From: Planococcus sp. SK3692 | GTDB lineage: Bacteria; Bacillota; Bacilli; Bacillales_A; Planococcaceae | Assembly: GCF_028890485.2 (NCBI RefSeq) | Contig: NZ_JARCHV010000001.1 | Span: 372,001 to 436,000 of the forward strand | Direction: 5' to 3' | DNA: 64,000 bases | In this document: positions 10,242 through 19,688 of the stretch, piece by piece | How positions within the stretch are numbered: the stretch's first letter is position 1 | Layout of the letters: each line of letters opens with the position of its first letter | The notes under the pieces: model-generated | The model's database searches: none | Seen by the model: only the letters and a program-made list of their open reading frames with translations | Told to the model about the DNA's origin: nothing | Position numbers and translations under genes: made by a program

Positions 10242-11222
10242 CTATCCATTGCGCAATTCTATGTATGCCTCGGCCTGCATGAGCATTTCCAGCAGTTTCG
10301 GATCAGCTTTTACATCGGCGTCGCCGCTGAACAAACTATCGAGATACGCATGGTAGGCTTCAGCGATTTCCGCTTCCTCAAACTCTTCAAAGAAAAACGG
10401 ATACAGCAGATAAATATGCCGGTCGACCAGTTCCATCACCATCTGCAGCTTGGCCGGCTCTTTTTCCAACGCCTCTTCCAAACGCTTGCGAATCCCGAGG
10501 AGGCGTTCGTCCTTCAGCGGATCCGGCAACTCGCTGATGGCAAGCTCGTTTTTGTAATGGAATTTTTCAACACGCACAGTCCCGCTTACTTGCTGTTCAC
10601 GCAGCATGAGCAAAAGATAAGATTTCGCCACCCAATCCACTTCCGGATGCCTAATCAATTCGATCAATTGTTTCTTCATGGCAGGATACGCTTCTTTTGG
10701 CAACTCTGTCACCCGTTGCTCCTGTTCAGACGCACTTAGCGGCAAAAATTGATCCAAGCCGAATTGACCCGTTTCCCGTTTGGCAGAGGCTGCACTTTCA
10801 GCGATTCGTTCATTGAGGTCGCGCAATTGATGGAATTGCTCCAAACGTTCTTTCGGCAAAACATTTTCCTCGATGAGCACTTCGATCATCTTCTCCGCTT
10901 CTTCGAATTGCTTTACTTGCATTAAAATGCTTATGTATAGCTCCATCGTCTCCAAATAATGAATCGGCCCGACGCGCAGCAATTCCTGCACAACTTCAAG
11001 CGCTTCTTCGAATTCTCCCAGCTCATACAAGCTGTACGCATATCCGCCGAGCGCTGCCGCATGGTCCGGCTCGTAGACGAGCACTTGATACAGTTTATCG
11101 CGTGCATCGGCGTATTGTTCATTCTTTAAACTGGTCATCCCCTCCGAAAGCAAACGTGTGACCGTTGTTGGAAAGACGATGACATTGCCCTTGCGCTTCA
11201 AATCCCCAAACTTCTTCCGCAT
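10242..11222 (-). CDS. Tetratricopeptide-repeat protein, YsoA-like
   Basis: 326 residues, soluble, no signal peptide or membrane segment. Helical TPR-like repeats around residues 28-125 (ALGGYAYSLYELGEFEEALEVV pattern) are followed by a less regular helical region. B. subtilis has a TPR protein (YsoA) next to tig, so it is likely the orthologue; function unknown. The start MRKKFGDLKRKGN follows AAAGAGGTGG. It lies between the OsmC gene (64 bases upstream) and the tig promoter, whose -35 lies just past this stop. Confidence 0.8.
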   Translation of the reverse strand: MRKKFGDLKRKGNVIVFPTTVTRLLSEGMTSLKNEQYADARDKLYQVLVYEPDHAAALGGYAYSLYELGEFEEALEVVQELLRVGPIHYLETMELYISILMQVKQFEEAEKMIEVLIEENVLPKERLEQFHQLRDLNERIAESAASAKRETGQFGLDQFLPLSASEQEQRVTELPKEAYPAMKKQLIELIRHPEVDWVAKSYLLLMLREQQVSGTVRVEKFHYKNELAISELPDPLKDERLLGIRKRLEEALEKEPAKLQMVMELVDRHIYLLYPFFFEEFEEAEIAEAYHAYLDSLFSGDADVKADPKLLEMLMQAEAYIELRNG

Positions 11223-11286
11223 GTTACCACCTCTTTGTCCATTCATCATACCATAGGAAAATACACTGTGAAAATGAAAGCCGGCG

Positions 11287-11721
11287 CTAGTCTGCGCCAG
11301 CCAGTTCACCGTTCAGAAACAGTTTATACGAGACTTCTGCTTTTAAAGAATGGGCGACCGGGCAATATTTCTCCCCACTCACTTCGATAGCATGCCAGAC
11401 TTTAGCTGCGTCGATGTCCCCTTCAACGATAAAGCTTACCGTAATCGCTAAAAATTCCTTCGGCGGGTTTCGGCGTTTGTCTCCTTCCGTGACGATTTCG
11501 ATAGAGCGCACCTCTTTCATCTTGGCACGCAGAATCATCACGACGTCCATGCCAACGCATCCCGCAAGCGAGCCGAGCAAAGCCTGCATCGGAAGCAAGC
11601 CTTGGTCATTCCCAACTCCCTGATGGGCATCCATCCGGAGCGTGTGCCCACCCTGTCCCGCAGCTTCAAATACAAAATCCCCTTGCCATTTCGTGCTGAG
11701 CTTCAGTTGATCGGTTTCCAT
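11287..11721 (-). CDS. OsmC/Ohr family protein
   Basis: 144 residues, consistent with the OsmC-like fold (peroxide-detoxification related). The conserved resolving-Cys context MQALLGSLAGCVGMDVV (about residues 44-60) and the second Cys in EKYCPVAHSL (about residue 118) are both present, so the redox-active pair is intact. The start METDQLKLSTK follows GAGGAG; an upstream GTG at 11739 would overlap that site. Substrate cannot be read from sequence. Confidence 0.85.
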   Translation of the reverse strand: METDQLKLSTKWQGDFVFEAAGQGGHTLRMDAHQGVGNDQGLLPMQALLGSLAGCVGMDVVMILRAKMKEVRSIEIVTEGDKRRNPPKEFLAITVSFIVEGDIDAAKVWHAIEVSGEKYCPVAHSLKAEVSYKLFLNGELAGAD

Positions 11722-11790
11722 ATTCAACACACTCCTCACAGCTTTTCATTAGTTTATCACTGAGGGCTTTCGCATTCATCTGTTAAATTA

Positions 11791-11820
11791 AAAAACTGCC
11801 CACGCTTCAGCGGGACAGTT
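11791..11820 (-). terminator. Terminator of the DUF218 gene
   Basis: Minus strand ACTGTCCCGC / GCGTGGGCAGT stem with one bulge and a TGAA loop, followed by TTTTTT, immediately after the stop at 11821. Confidence 0.8.
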
Positions 11821-12420
11821 TCATGAAATGATAGTATGCATAGCAACGTAAGCCATATAGCAAACGACTTCACGCGCAAAGAATGGTGCGACGCTCGAAA
11901 ATCCTTTAAATTCAGTCGTCGGCGTCGGCGAAGAATGGGCATCGATTCCTGCGTGTTCCGCCATTAACAGCGCACGCTTCATATGTAAGGGATCGCTGAC
12001 AACAAGAAAACTCGACAAATCGTTTTCTTCCGCCACCTCACCAGCGAAGAGAAAGTTCTCTTCTGTAATGAGTGATTGAGTCTCGATCAAAATATCTTCT
12101 TCAGGAATGTTATTGCGAATTGCGAAATCACGGCTTACGACCGACTCGGCAAGATCCGCTCCATCTGTGATACCGCCTGTAAAGATGATTTTTTCGACAT
12201 AGCCCGCCTCGTATAGATCGATGGCGTGGCGAATGCGCTGCTCAAGCACCGGCGAAGGCTCCCCGCCGATGACTTTCGTGCCGAGCACAATCGCCGCATC
12301 GGCTTGTATCACCTCGGATTCACTGGCAAACGTCCAAATGCTTGTCGCCGTCGCCGCAATTAAAATCGCTTGAATAAGGGAAAGTACGATCAAAATCTGT
12401 TTCCATTTGTTTCTGAACAC
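11821..12420 (-). CDS. YdcF/SanA-like DUF218 membrane-anchored protein
   Basis: 199 residues: one N-terminal transmembrane helix (about 8-30), then the DUF218 Rossmann-like domain with AAIVLGTKVIGGEPSP, IIFTGGITDGADLAES and VVSDPLHMKRA. Members such as SanA and ElyC affect envelope integrity in Gram-negatives; the role in Gram-positives is unclear. It starts with GTG (12420) behind AAAGGTGG at nine bases; the nearby ATG is out of frame. Monocistronic between tRNA-Arg and the OsmC gene. Confidence 0.8.
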   Translation of the reverse strand: MFRNKWKQILIVLSLIQAILIAATATSIWTFASESEVIQADAAIVLGTKVIGGEPSPVLEQRIRHAIDLYEAGYVEKIIFTGGITDGADLAESVVSRDFAIRNNIPEEDILIETQSLITEENFLFAGEVAEENDLSSFLVVSDPLHMKRALLMAEHAGIDAHSSPTPTTEFKGFSSVAPFFAREVVCYMAYVAMHTIIS

Positions 12421-12535
12421 GTTTCATTTCCACCTTTAGGTCTGTTTTTTCTCTATCTTTTTCCATTATACGATATGTTTCTCAAATAAACAGCGAAAAA
12501 TCAAATGTCCATCATTTCTTCACAAGCGTTTATGG

Positions 12536-12579
12536 AAAATAAAAAACCTTGCTTTCCCGATGGGGGAAAACAAGGTTTT
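12536..12579 (-). terminator. Terminator downstream of tRNA-Arg
   Basis: Minus strand AAAACCTTG..TTCCC / GGGAA..CAAGGTTTT stem ending in TTTTTT, five bases after the tRNA 3' end. Confidence 0.85.
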
Positions 12580-12583
12580 GGGA

Positions 12584-12657
<74 letters not shown>

Positions 12658-12685
12658 ATGACTTTCCTCACGAAAGACAATTTTA

Positions 12686-12714
12686 ATTATAGAAATCATC
12701 CGAGGAAAAGTCAA
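12686..12714 (-). promoter_or_regulatory. Sigma-A promoter of tRNA-Arg
   Basis: -35 TTGACT (12709-12714), 17-base spacer, -10 TATAAT (12686-12691), 28 bases upstream of the mature 5' end. Confidence 0.85.
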
Positions 12715-12741
12715 TGCTATTTCAAAAAAATATCTAATTTC

Positions 12742-13338
12742 TTATTTCAGCCACTCTGGCATTGCTTCACTGAGCTTGCTGAGCGCTTGCCCGCGGTGGG
12801 AGATGGCGGCTTTTTCTTCGGGTTCGAGTTCCGCCATGGCACGCTCTTGTGCCGGAACGTAAAAGATCGGGTCGTAGCCGAAACCATTGTCGCCTCTGCG
12901 CAAGCGCAGAATCTCGCCTTCGCATGATCCCGAGAAAGTTTGTGTTTGTTCCCCCGGTGCAGCAACTGCCAGGACGCAGCGGAATCGCGCGGTGCGCTCT
13001 CCGTCAGGCACGCCGGATAATTTCTCCAGCACTTTGTCGATATTGGCATCGTCGCTCTTTTCGCCTCCCGCATAGCGTGCGGAATAGACGCCTGGTTCTC
13101 CGTCCAATGCATCGATCTCGAGGCCGCTATCGTCGGCGATCACCGGGATGCCGAGTTCTTTGGCGACGCCTTCCGCTTTCAGGATGGCATTGGCTTCGAA
13201 TGTCGTGCCGGTTTCTTCGATGTCGAGGTCTTGTGCGACATCTCTCAAGGTCAATACTTCATAGCCTAGCGGGGACAACAAAGTTTCGAAGTCTTTGGCT
13301 TTTCCTTTGTTCTGTGTCGCAATGACGATTTTTTTCAT
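12742..13338 (-). CDS. rdgB: XTP/dITP diphosphatase (RdgB/HAM1 family)
   Basis: 198 residues. Hydrolyses dITP, XTP and related non-canonical purine nucleotides to monophosphates, keeping them out of DNA and RNA. Motifs: the N-terminal nucleotide-binding [13 protein letters not shown] (residues 6-18), [19 protein letters not shown] (about 69-87) and GFGYDPIF (about 152-159), with ISHRG near the end. Its start overlaps the rph stop as ATGA, indicating coupling; rph-rdgB pairing is standard in Bacillales. Confidence 0.95.
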   Translation of the reverse strand: MKKIVIATQNKGKAKDFETLLSPLGYEVLTLRDVAQDLDIEETGTTFEANAILKAEGVAKELGIPVIADDSGLEIDALDGEPGVYSARYAGGEKSDDANIDKVLEKLSGVPDGERTARFRCVLAVAAPGEQTQTFSGSCEGEILRLRRGDNGFGYDPIFYVPAQERAMAELEPEEKAAISHRGQALSKLSEAMPEWLK

Positions 13339-14087
13339 AGGGCGGATTCCACCTTTTCGCCGATCCGCGACGACAATTCGCCGATCGCTTGTTGTTGGAT
13401 TTTGATCAATTGCTGGATCCCCGCTTCACCGAGGTCGAGCATTTCGTTCAATTCCTTGCGGCTGAATGTTGCTTCTTCGCCTGTGCCTTGCATTTCGACA
13501 AATTCGCCGGACCCTGTCATAACCAGGTTCATATCGACCGCAGCCGTTGAATCCTCTTCATAGTTCAAGTCCAGGATGGCTTGCTTGCTGCTGTTAATCC
13601 CAACGCTTGTGGCGGCCAGATAATCCGTCACAGGGAATACTGGTACATCCAACTTGCCGAGCGCGATTGCCATGGCGATAAAGGCGCCGGTAATGGAAGC
13701 CGTACGCGTTCCTCCATCTGCCTGGATGACGTCACAGTCGATCCACAGTGTGCGTTCGCCGATCTTCTCGAGATCTACGACAGCGCGCAAGGAACGGCCA
13801 ATCAGGCGCTGGATTTCCATCGTCCGCCCGCCGAGCTTGCCGCGTGTCGCTTCGCGTTGGTTGCGGCTGCCTGTCGCGCGTGGCAGCATGGAATATTCCG
13901 CTGTGACCCATCCTTTGCCTTGACCTCTTAAGAAACTCGGGACACGTGATTCAATCGTTGCTGTGCAAATCACTTTCGTCTGGCCGACCGTAATCAGGAC
14001 CGATCCTTCTGGATGGATCAAATAATCTGTCTCTACTTCCACCGGGCGCAGTTCATTTGCTTGTCTATTATCAATTCTTGTCATCAT
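13335..14087 (-). CDS. rph: Ribonuclease PH
   Basis: 250 residues. Phosphorolytic 3'-5' exoribonuclease for tRNA 3'-end maturation. Conserved regions: [39 protein letters not shown] and [18 protein letters not shown]. Two adjacent ATGs (14087 and 14084) follow GGAGG at five and eight bases, so either may be used. In B. subtilis gerM lies between murI and rph; here rph follows murI directly. Confidence 0.95.
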   Translation of the reverse strand: MMTRIDNRQANELRPVEVETDYLIHPEGSVLITVGQTKVICTATIESRVPSFLRGQGKGWVTAEYSMLPRATGSRNQREATRGKLGGRTMEIQRLIGRSLRAVVDLEKIGERTLWIDCDVIQADGGTRTASITGAFIAMAIALGKLDVPVFPVTDYLAATSVGINSSKQAILDLNYEEDSTAAVDMNLVMTGSGEFVEMQGTGEEATFSRKELNEMLDLGEAGIQQLIKIQQQAIGELSSRIGEKVESAL

Positions 14088-14136
14088 TGAATCCTCCTCA
14101 TGTACTCAAAAAATCTTACCATAATTCTGCCTGAAC

Positions 14137-14169
14137 GACAAAAACCCGGCGGCTATGCCGTCAGGTTTT
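14137..14169 (-). terminator. Terminator after murI
   Basis: Minus strand AAACCTGACGGC / GCCGCCGGGTTT hairpin overlapping the last codons of murI, then TTTTTG. It separates murI from rph. Confidence 0.75.
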
Positions 14170-14970
14170 CGGGAATTGAATCGAACGGATGCATGGATCG
14201 TCAATGGCAAGCCATTTTTTGATGATTGTGCGGAAAATCTCCGTCGAACCGGATGTATAAAATTGATGGACGGGCGGTTTGCGGCGAACCGCGAACTTGT
14301 CCTGGTAGCTCAAGTGCCGCGATACGTCTTTCGCCGTCTCCTGCGCCGAAGACAGAACCGTCACGGTATCGCCAAGCTCTTGCTCGATAAAGCCCTGCAA
14401 TAGGGGATAATGAGTGCATCCGAGGATGGCGGTGTCGAATTCCTTCGATTTGATCGCCGATAAGGTCTCCGCTACCATGCGGCGCGCGAAGTCCCCTTCA
14501 TACTCATCACTTTCCACGAGCGGAACAAAACGCGGACACGCCAATTGAATGACGTCCGAAGCCGAAACAAGCGATTTGATGGCTTTTTCATAAGCGCCGC
14601 TCTTGACGGTTCCGGATGTGCCGAGCACGGCAATCTTTTTCGTCGAAGAGGACTTGATGGCAGCGCGGGCTCCAGGGAAAATGACGCCGATGACTGGGAT
14701 CGGCAATTTCTTCTGTAAGGAATTGAGCGCTGCCGCTGTTGCCGTATTGCAGGCAATGACCAGCATTTTAATATTCATTTTCATGAGCGCTTCTGCCATC
14801 TGCCACGTATAGCGCCGAACTTCCGCAAGCGGACGGGGGCCGTACGGGCAGCGCGCATTGTCGCCGATATAACAGATTTTTTCATTAGGCAAAAGTTTCA
14901 TGATTTCTTTGGCGACGGTCAATCCGCCGACGCCCGAATCAATGACTCCGATTGGCGCATTCAATGTCAT
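14161..14970 (-). CDS. murI: Glutamate racemase
   Basis: 269 residues. Interconverts L- and D-glutamate for peptidoglycan. Both catalytic cysteines are present, in VIACNTATAAAL (about residue 75) and GCTHYPLL (about 185), with the N-terminal DSGVGGLTV motif. B. subtilis has this gene (racE) at the same place. It lies 10 bases after the MarR gene. D-Glu is needed for the stem peptide and, if the wall has a D-Glu bridge, also for the ligase at 59418-60638. Confidence 0.95.
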   Translation of the reverse strand: MTLNAPIGVIDSGVGGLTVAKEIMKLLPNEKICYIGDNARCPYGPRPLAEVRRYTWQMAEALMKMNIKMLVIACNTATAAALNSLQKKLPIPVIGVIFPGARAAIKSSSTKKIAVLGTSGTVKSGAYEKAIKSLVSASDVIQLACPRFVPLVESDEYEGDFARRMVAETLSAIKSKEFDTAILGCTHYPLLQGFIEQELGDTVTVLSSAQETAKDVSRHLSYQDKFAVRRKPPVHQFYTSGSTEIFRTIIKKWLAIDDPCIRSIQFPKT

Positions 14971-14980
14971 AGCCCCGCTC

Positions 14981-15433
14981 CTATTTCATGTTGATGTGCA
15001 TTTTCTCCAACAAGCTTGAAAATTGCTCGACTTCTTCTTCACTGAAGTCTTCAAGTACTGCTTCTAAATAATCCTGGCGCTTCTTGATCACCTCTTCGAT
15101 GATCCGCTCGCCTTCTTTCAATAATTTAATGCGCACTACCCGGCGATCCTGCTCTTCTCGGATGCGAACGACCAAATCGTTCTTTTCCATCCGGTCAACC
15201 AGGTCGGTCGTTGTGCTGAATGCCAAAAACATTTTATTCGACAAATCGCCGATTGTCATATCGCCATGTTCAAACAGCCATTGAAGCGCCACGAACTGCG
15301 GCGGTGTGATGGTATACGAATTTAAGATTTCACGGCCTTTTTGCTTGATGATCCCGGATATATAACGCAATTCCTTTTCCATAAATGCCACACGCTCCAA
15401 GTCGTGGCGGCGGTTTAAGTTGTCTTCAGTCAT
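14981..15433 (-). CDS. MarR-family transcriptional regulator (YsmB-like)
   Basis: 150 residues, winged-helix MarR fold: the core helix-turn-helix spans about residues 55-80 (MTIGDLSNKMFLAFSTTTDLVDRM), followed by the wing with REEQDRRVVRIKL. Nearest known relative by position and sequence is B. subtilis YsmB, located upstream of racE. Ligand and targets are unknown; it could regulate murI, which follows after 10 bases. The ribosome site GGGAG is about 12 bases from the ATG, a long spacing. Confidence 0.85.
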   Translation of the reverse strand: MTEDNLNRRHDLERVAFMEKELRYISGIIKQKGREILNSYTITPPQFVALQWLFEHGDMTIGDLSNKMFLAFSTTTDLVDRMEKNDLVVRIREEQDRRVVRIKLLKEGERIIEEVIKKRQDYLEAVLEDFSEEEVEQFSSLLEKMHINMK

Positions 15434-15507
15434 GGACTTGGTTCACTCCCTAGCTACTGGTATTTGTTCCATAGTGACGCTTTCGCTCCCATAAGGCAAG
15501 AGCCGCA

Positions 15508-15975
15508 TTATTTACCCGAAGAAGTCAGACTTCCACTTTTCAGCATCGCCTTGTCCGCGTCGCTCCAAGGGTGGCCTTTGCCGCTCGTTTTGGAGATCTG
15601 GACAACGGCGCCTCTGCCGGTGAAGCAGGTTTCCTGCTTGTCGTTCACCGCCCAATAATGGATATCTGCCGAAGAGTTTCCGATCGATTCCACTTTCACG
15701 TATACCTTCAATTGTTCATCGAAGAATACTTGGCGGACGAAATCGACCTGCATGTCCGCCACCACGGGAATCAAGTCGCTGCCTTTTGACAGCCACGCTT
15801 GCATCAAGCCGATTTCTTTCATGAATTCGATTCTGGCGTATTCAAAATATGCAATTGGCACCGTGTTGTTGACGTGCCCGAACATATCCGTTTCCGAAAA
15901 GCGCACGTGCACCGATGCGTAAAACGTAAAATCTTGCTGCCATTTTGTGAAATCCTCTATGTATGCCGCTCTCAT
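15508..15975 (-). CDS. Acyl-CoA thioesterase, hotdog fold (YsmA-like)
   Basis: 155 residues of the 4-hydroxybenzoyl-CoA thioesterase (YbgC-like) family. The signature VRFSETDMFGHVNNTVPIAYFEYARI (about residues 24-49) carries the catalytic Asp before the FGHVNN motif. It is predicted to hydrolyse acyl-CoAs; the specific acyl chain is not determinable. The MarR regulator follows after 74 bases. B. subtilis gerE, which lies nearby in that genome, is absent between this gene and sdhB. Confidence 0.8.
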   Translation of the reverse strand: MRAAYIEDFTKWQQDFTFYASVHVRFSETDMFGHVNNTVPIAYFEYARIEFMKEIGLMQAWLSKGSDLIPVVADMQVDFVRQVFFDEQLKVYVKVESIGNSSADIHYWAVNDKQETCFTGRGAVVQISKTSGKGHPWSDADKAMLKSGSLTSSGK

Positions 15976-16074
15976 TCCAGTTCCCCCTGTAAATCAGTTC
16001 TCATTTTGTTAGTATAGCAAAAACTGGCGCAAAGGACATCTGTTTCAACCAAGCTCGAGTATTTTCAGCTGAAA

Positions 16075-16102
16075 CAAAAAAACTCCGCCATAAAGGCGGA
16101 GT
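16075..16102 (-). terminator. Terminator of the sdhCAB operon
   Basis: Perfect 8-bp stem ACTCCGCC/GGCGGAGT with a 5-base loop, followed by TTTTTTTG on the minus strand, right after the sdhB stop. Confidence 0.9.
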
Positions 16103-16107
16103 GTAAA

Positions 16108-16878
16108 TTAGTCGACCATGTGATCGCTTCCGAAGAAGTTACGGAACATTTGGATGCTCACGTCGCGGTTCAAAGCTGCGATGGAAGTGGTCAAAGGAAT
16201 GCCTTTCGGGCACGATTCCACACAGTTTTGGGAGTTACCGCAATCCGCAAGGCCGCCTTCGCCCATGATAGCGTTCAAACGCTCGTCACGGTTCATGGCA
16301 CCTGTTGGATGCGCGTTCATCAAGCGGACTTGAGAAAGCGGAGCTGCACCGATAAAGTCGGATTTCTCGTTGACGTTCGGGCAAGCTTCAAGGCATACGC
16401 CGCACGTCATACATTTAGACAATTCATAAGCCCATTGGCGTTTGCGCTCAGGCATGCGTGGACCTTCGCCAAGATCATGCGTACCGTCGATCGGCACCCA
16501 CGCTTTGACTTTTTTCAGCGAATCGAACATGCGGCTGCGGTCTACGATCAAATCGCGGACTACAGGGAATGTTCTCATCGGCTGAAGACGGATCGGTTGT
16601 TCCAGCTGATCGACAAGAGCTGTACACGACTGGCGTGCTTTGCCGTTGATGACCATCGAACATGCGCCACAAACTTCCTCGAGGCAGTTCATGTCCCAGT
16701 TGACTGGAGTTGTTTTCTTTCCTTCTATATTGACCGGGTTGCGTCGGATTTCCATCAATGCCGAGATGACATTCATGTTGGCGCGATATGGCAATTCGAA
16801 CTTTTCCCAGTACGAGCTTTCGTCCGTAGAGTTCTGGCGTTCGATTTCGAAAATAACCGTTTTTGCTGCTTCACCCAT
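16108..16878 (-). CDS. sdhB: Succinate dehydrogenase iron-sulfur subunit
   Basis: 256 residues. Carries electrons from the flavoprotein to cytochrome b558 in complex II. A plant-type [2Fe-2S] region with CLEEVCGAC and a later Cys (about residues 65-85), and a bacterial ferredoxin-type CMTCGVCLEACPN (about 156-168) plus CGNSQNCVESCPKG, supply ligands for the 2Fe-2S, 4Fe-4S and 3Fe-4S clusters. Last gene of sdhC-sdhA-sdhB, 24 bases after sdhA. Confidence 0.97.
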   Translation of the reverse strand: MGEAAKTVIFEIERQNSTDESSYWEKFELPYRANMNVISALMEIRRNPVNIEGKKTTPVNWDMNCLEEVCGACSMVINGKARQSCTALVDQLEQPIRLQPMRTFPVVRDLIVDRSRMFDSLKKVKAWVPIDGTHDLGEGPRMPERKRQWAYELSKCMTCGVCLEACPNVNEKSDFIGAAPLSQVRLMNAHPTGAMNRDERLNAIMGEGGLADCGNSQNCVESCPKGIPLTTSIAALNRDVSIQMFRNFFGSDHMVD

Positions 16879-16902
16879 GGTAAATTAGCTCCCTTCTTAT
16901 TG

Positions 16903-18651
16903 CTATGCTTTCGCGGAATAGTCGCGTTTGCGTGGCGGGATCAAGCCAGTGTCGACTTCTTCATAATGGAAGATCGGCGCATCGTAACCGTTGAACTTCG
17001 CCATAGTCGTCTTCAGGAATTCCTCGTCATTACGTTCCGGGAATTCCGGTTTGTAATGAGCGCCGCGGCTTTCGTTGCGTTTTAACGCACCGATCGTGAT
17101 GACACGTGCTAAATGTAGCATATTTTTCAACTGACGGGTAAACATGGCACCTTGGTTGCTCCAAAGTTGCGTATCCGTCATGCTGATGTGGTTAAAGCGT
17201 TCAAGCAGCTCCTGGATTTTACGGTCTGTTTCTTCGAGGCGGTCATTATAGCGTACGACCGTCACGTTGTCCGTCATCCATTCGCCTAGTTCCTTGTGCA
17301 AGACGTATGCATTTTCAGTTCCGTCAAGCGCCAGGATTTCATCCCATTTACGTTGCTCTTCAGCTTCGTGCTTCGCGTAAATATCATTCGGCAAGTCTTC
17401 CGCTAGGACCTCAAGGCCTTTGACATAATCAAGGGCATTCGGTCCAGCGACCATGCCGCCGTAGATCGCTGACAATAGGGAGTTTGCGCCGAGACGGTTC
17501 GCACCGTGCTGGGAATAATCGCATTCGCCTGCTGCCAAAACGCCAGGGATGTTCGTCATCTGATGATCGTCGACCCATAGCCCCCCCATTGAATAATGGA
17601 CAGCCGGGAAGATTTTCATCGGAACTTTGCGCGGATCGTCGCCTGTGAATTTCTCATAGATTTCGATGATACCGCCAAGTTTGATGTCGAGTTCTTTCGA
17701 ATCTTTATGGGAAAGGTCCAAGTACACCATGTTCTCGCCGTTGATGCCGAGTTTTTGGTTAACGCACACGTCGAAGATTTCGCGTGTAGCGATATCACGT
17801 GGGACCAGGTTTCCGTAAGCCGGATATTTTTCTTCTAGGAAGTACCAAGGCTTGCCGTCTTTATACGTCCAGATTCGCCCACCTTCACCGCGTGCAGATT
17901 CTGACATCAAGCGGAGCTTGTCGTCGCCAGGAATCGCTGTCGGGTGGATTTGGATGAATTCGCCGTTCGCATAATAAGCGCCTTGCTGATAGACGATCGA
18001 TGCAGCAGATCCTGTGTTAATGACAGAGTTCGTAGATTTCCCGAAGATAATCCCTGGTCCGCCAGTTGCCATGATAACAGCATCCGAACGGAACGATTTG
18101 ATCTCCATCGTCGTCAAGTTCTGTGCAGTGATTCCTCTTGAAACGCCTTCATCATCAATGACGAGGCCAAGGAATTCCCAGCCTTCATATTTCGTGATAA
18201 GCCCAGCCACTTCATAGCGGCGAACTTGCTCATCGAGTGCATATAGCAATTGCTGGCCAGTTGTTGCGCCGGCAAATGCCGTTCTATGGTGCATCGTGCC
18301 GCCGAAACGACGGAAGTCAAGAAGGCCTTCAGGCGTCCGGTTGAACATGACGCCCATGCGGTCAAGCAGGCGGATGATGCCAGGTGCTGCGTCAGCCATC
18401 GCTTTAACCGGCTTTTGGTTAGCTAGGAAGTCGCCGCCGTAAACGGTGTCATCCAAGTGAATTGCCGGGGAATCCCCTTCACCTTTTGTATTCACCGCTC
18501 CGTTAATGCCGCCCTGTGCGCACACAGAGTGAGACCGTTTAACTGGAACGATGGAAAATAGATCGGCAGGTGCTCCTGCTTCGGCAACTTTGATCGCTGC
18601 CATTAGGCCAGCTAGGCCCCCACCGACGATAGAAATTTTGCCTTTCGCCAT
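16903..18651 (-). CDS. sdhA: Succinate dehydrogenase flavoprotein subunit
   Basis: 582 residues. Oxidises succinate to fumarate. FAD-binding GGGLAGLMAA near the N-terminus; FGGTMHHRTAFAGATTG contains the His for covalent FAD; catalytic-site segments HPTAIPGD and SESARGEGGRIW are present. The start MAKGKISIVGGG (18651) is preferred because GAGGAG lies upstream; the GTG at 18663 would overlap that site. Very similar throughout to B. subtilis SdhA. Confidence 0.97.
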   Translation of the reverse strand: MAKGKISIVGGGLAGLMAAIKVAEAGAPADLFSIVPVKRSHSVCAQGGINGAVNTKGEGDSPAIHLDDTVYGGDFLANQKPVKAMADAAPGIIRLLDRMGVMFNRTPEGLLDFRRFGGTMHHRTAFAGATTGQQLLYALDEQVRRYEVAGLITKYEGWEFLGLVIDDEGVSRGITAQNLTTMEIKSFRSDAVIMATGGPGIIFGKSTNSVINTGSAASIVYQQGAYYANGEFIQIHPTAIPGDDKLRLMSESARGEGGRIWTYKDGKPWYFLEEKYPAYGNLVPRDIATREIFDVCVNQKLGINGENMVYLDLSHKDSKELDIKLGGIIEIYEKFTGDDPRKVPMKIFPAVHYSMGGLWVDDHQMTNIPGVLAAGECDYSQHGANRLGANSLLSAIYGGMVAGPNALDYVKGLEVLAEDLPNDIYAKHEAEEQRKWDEILALDGTENAYVLHKELGEWMTDNVTVVRYNDRLEETDRKIQELLERFNHISMTDTQLWSNQGAMFTRQLKNMLHLARVITIGALKRNESRGAHYKPEFPERNDEEFLKTTMAKFNGYDAPIFHYEEVDTGLIPPRKRDYSAKA

Positions 18652-18696
18652 TGTAGTGTTCACTCCTCTTTTAATTCACCAATGTTTGGGACATCC

Positions 18697-19308
18697 TTAA
18701 ACGAATGCAAACAATGCTCTGATACCAATGATCGATAATACAATAAAGACTAGAAGTGTGAAGTAAGTTGAGTAGCGCTGTGCCTTTTCTGAAACCGTGA
18801 TTCCCCACGTTACAAAGAAAGACCACAATCCGTTCGCCAAGTGGAACGTCGCGGACAGGACACCCAATACGTAGAAGGCGAACATGAACGGATTCGACAG
18901 GATGTTTTCCATCATGTTGAAATCTGCCTCTGCTGCACCAATCGCAACTTGGAATCTTGTCTCAAACACGTGCCATGCGATAAAGACCACAAGGAAAATA
19001 CCGGTGTAACGCTGTGCAACAAATAAGATGTTGCGCATGTAGCTGTAATGCCCCGGGTTGTTTTTCGCTGTGAACGCTATGTATAATCCGTAGAAAGCAT
19101 GATACATGAGCGGCAAGTAAATGACGAAAATCTCCAGGAAGATGACGAATGGAAGATTTGCCATGAAGTGGGCAGCTTGGTTAAACGCTTCCACGCCTTG
19201 CGTAGCGAAATGGTTGACGATCAAATGCTGCGTCAAGAACAATCCGATTGGAATGACCCCGAGTAAAGAGTGCAGCCTGCGCATTAAAAATTCACGATTG
19301 TTATCCAA
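18697..19308 (-). CDS. sdhC: Succinate dehydrogenase cytochrome b558 subunit
   Basis: 203-residue membrane anchor with five hydrophobic segments (about residues 12-30, 55-78, 92-112, 135-155, 175-198) and conserved His residues (RRLHSLLGVIP, QHLIVNHFA, YHAFYGLY, AWHVFETR) consistent with haem b ligation. The start is TTG at 19308-19306, reading LDNNREFLMRRLHS as in other Bacillus SdhC, behind AGGGGGG; a GTG at 19344 lies upstream of that site and is rejected. First gene of the sdh operon. Confidence 0.93.
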   Translation of the reverse strand: MDNNREFLMRRLHSLLGVIPIGLFLTQHLIVNHFATQGVEAFNQAAHFMANLPFVIFLEIFVIYLPLMYHAFYGLYIAFTAKNNPGHYSYMRNILFVAQRYTGIFLVVFIAWHVFETRFQVAIGAAEADFNMMENILSNPFMFAFYVLGVLSATFHLANGLWSFFVTWGITVSEKAQRYSTYFTLLVFIVLSIIGIRALFAFV

Positions 19309-19414
19309 AAATTTTACCCCCCTCAAAACATTAGTTGGCAGCACAAAGTTTTCCTATATCAGGAAAATATCTTTGCGATGCTATAAGCATCATGTACAAG
19401 AATATGACATATTT

Positions 19415-19443
19415 ATTGTACTCCCCCCCTCTAGGAGCGTCAA
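19415..19443 (-). promoter_or_regulatory. Sigma-A promoter of the sdh operon
   Basis: -35 TTGACG (19438-19443), 17-base spacer including a run of seven G, -10 TACAAT (19415-19420). The roughly 100-base leader carries two small hairpins (GATGC/GCATC and TTTTCCT/AGGAAAA). The rest of the gap to lysC (19444-19657) shows nothing clear. Confidence 0.7.
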
Positions 19444-19657
19444 GGCAAGGAAGCCTTTTTGAGGGCATCAAGTCTAGGATCTGCGAGAGTTTTTGCCGAT
19501 ATTAAATAGGAAAGAATTCATGAAAAGCTATATTTTTATTTCAAAACAGGCGAGATATAGGCATCCGTTTCGCTGTTTTATAAGCTCATATAGGACCGCA
19601 ATGGCATCATATCAAATTTGAACAAATTGTGAATTTTTGCACAAACTCTCAGGAACG

Positions 19658-19684
19658 CAAAAAAGCCCAGCTCGGCTGGGCTTT
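19658..19684 (-). terminator. Terminator of lysC
   Basis: Stem AAGCCCAGC / GCTGGGCTT followed by TTTTTTG on the minus strand, just after the lysC stop. Confidence 0.9.
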
Positions 19685-19688
19685 TAGC

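Noticed and set aside
12849-13325. 158-residue plus-strand frame antisense to rdgB
   Set aside because: A long frame caused by the codon bias of rdgB; Arg-rich, no ribosome site, no homology recognised.
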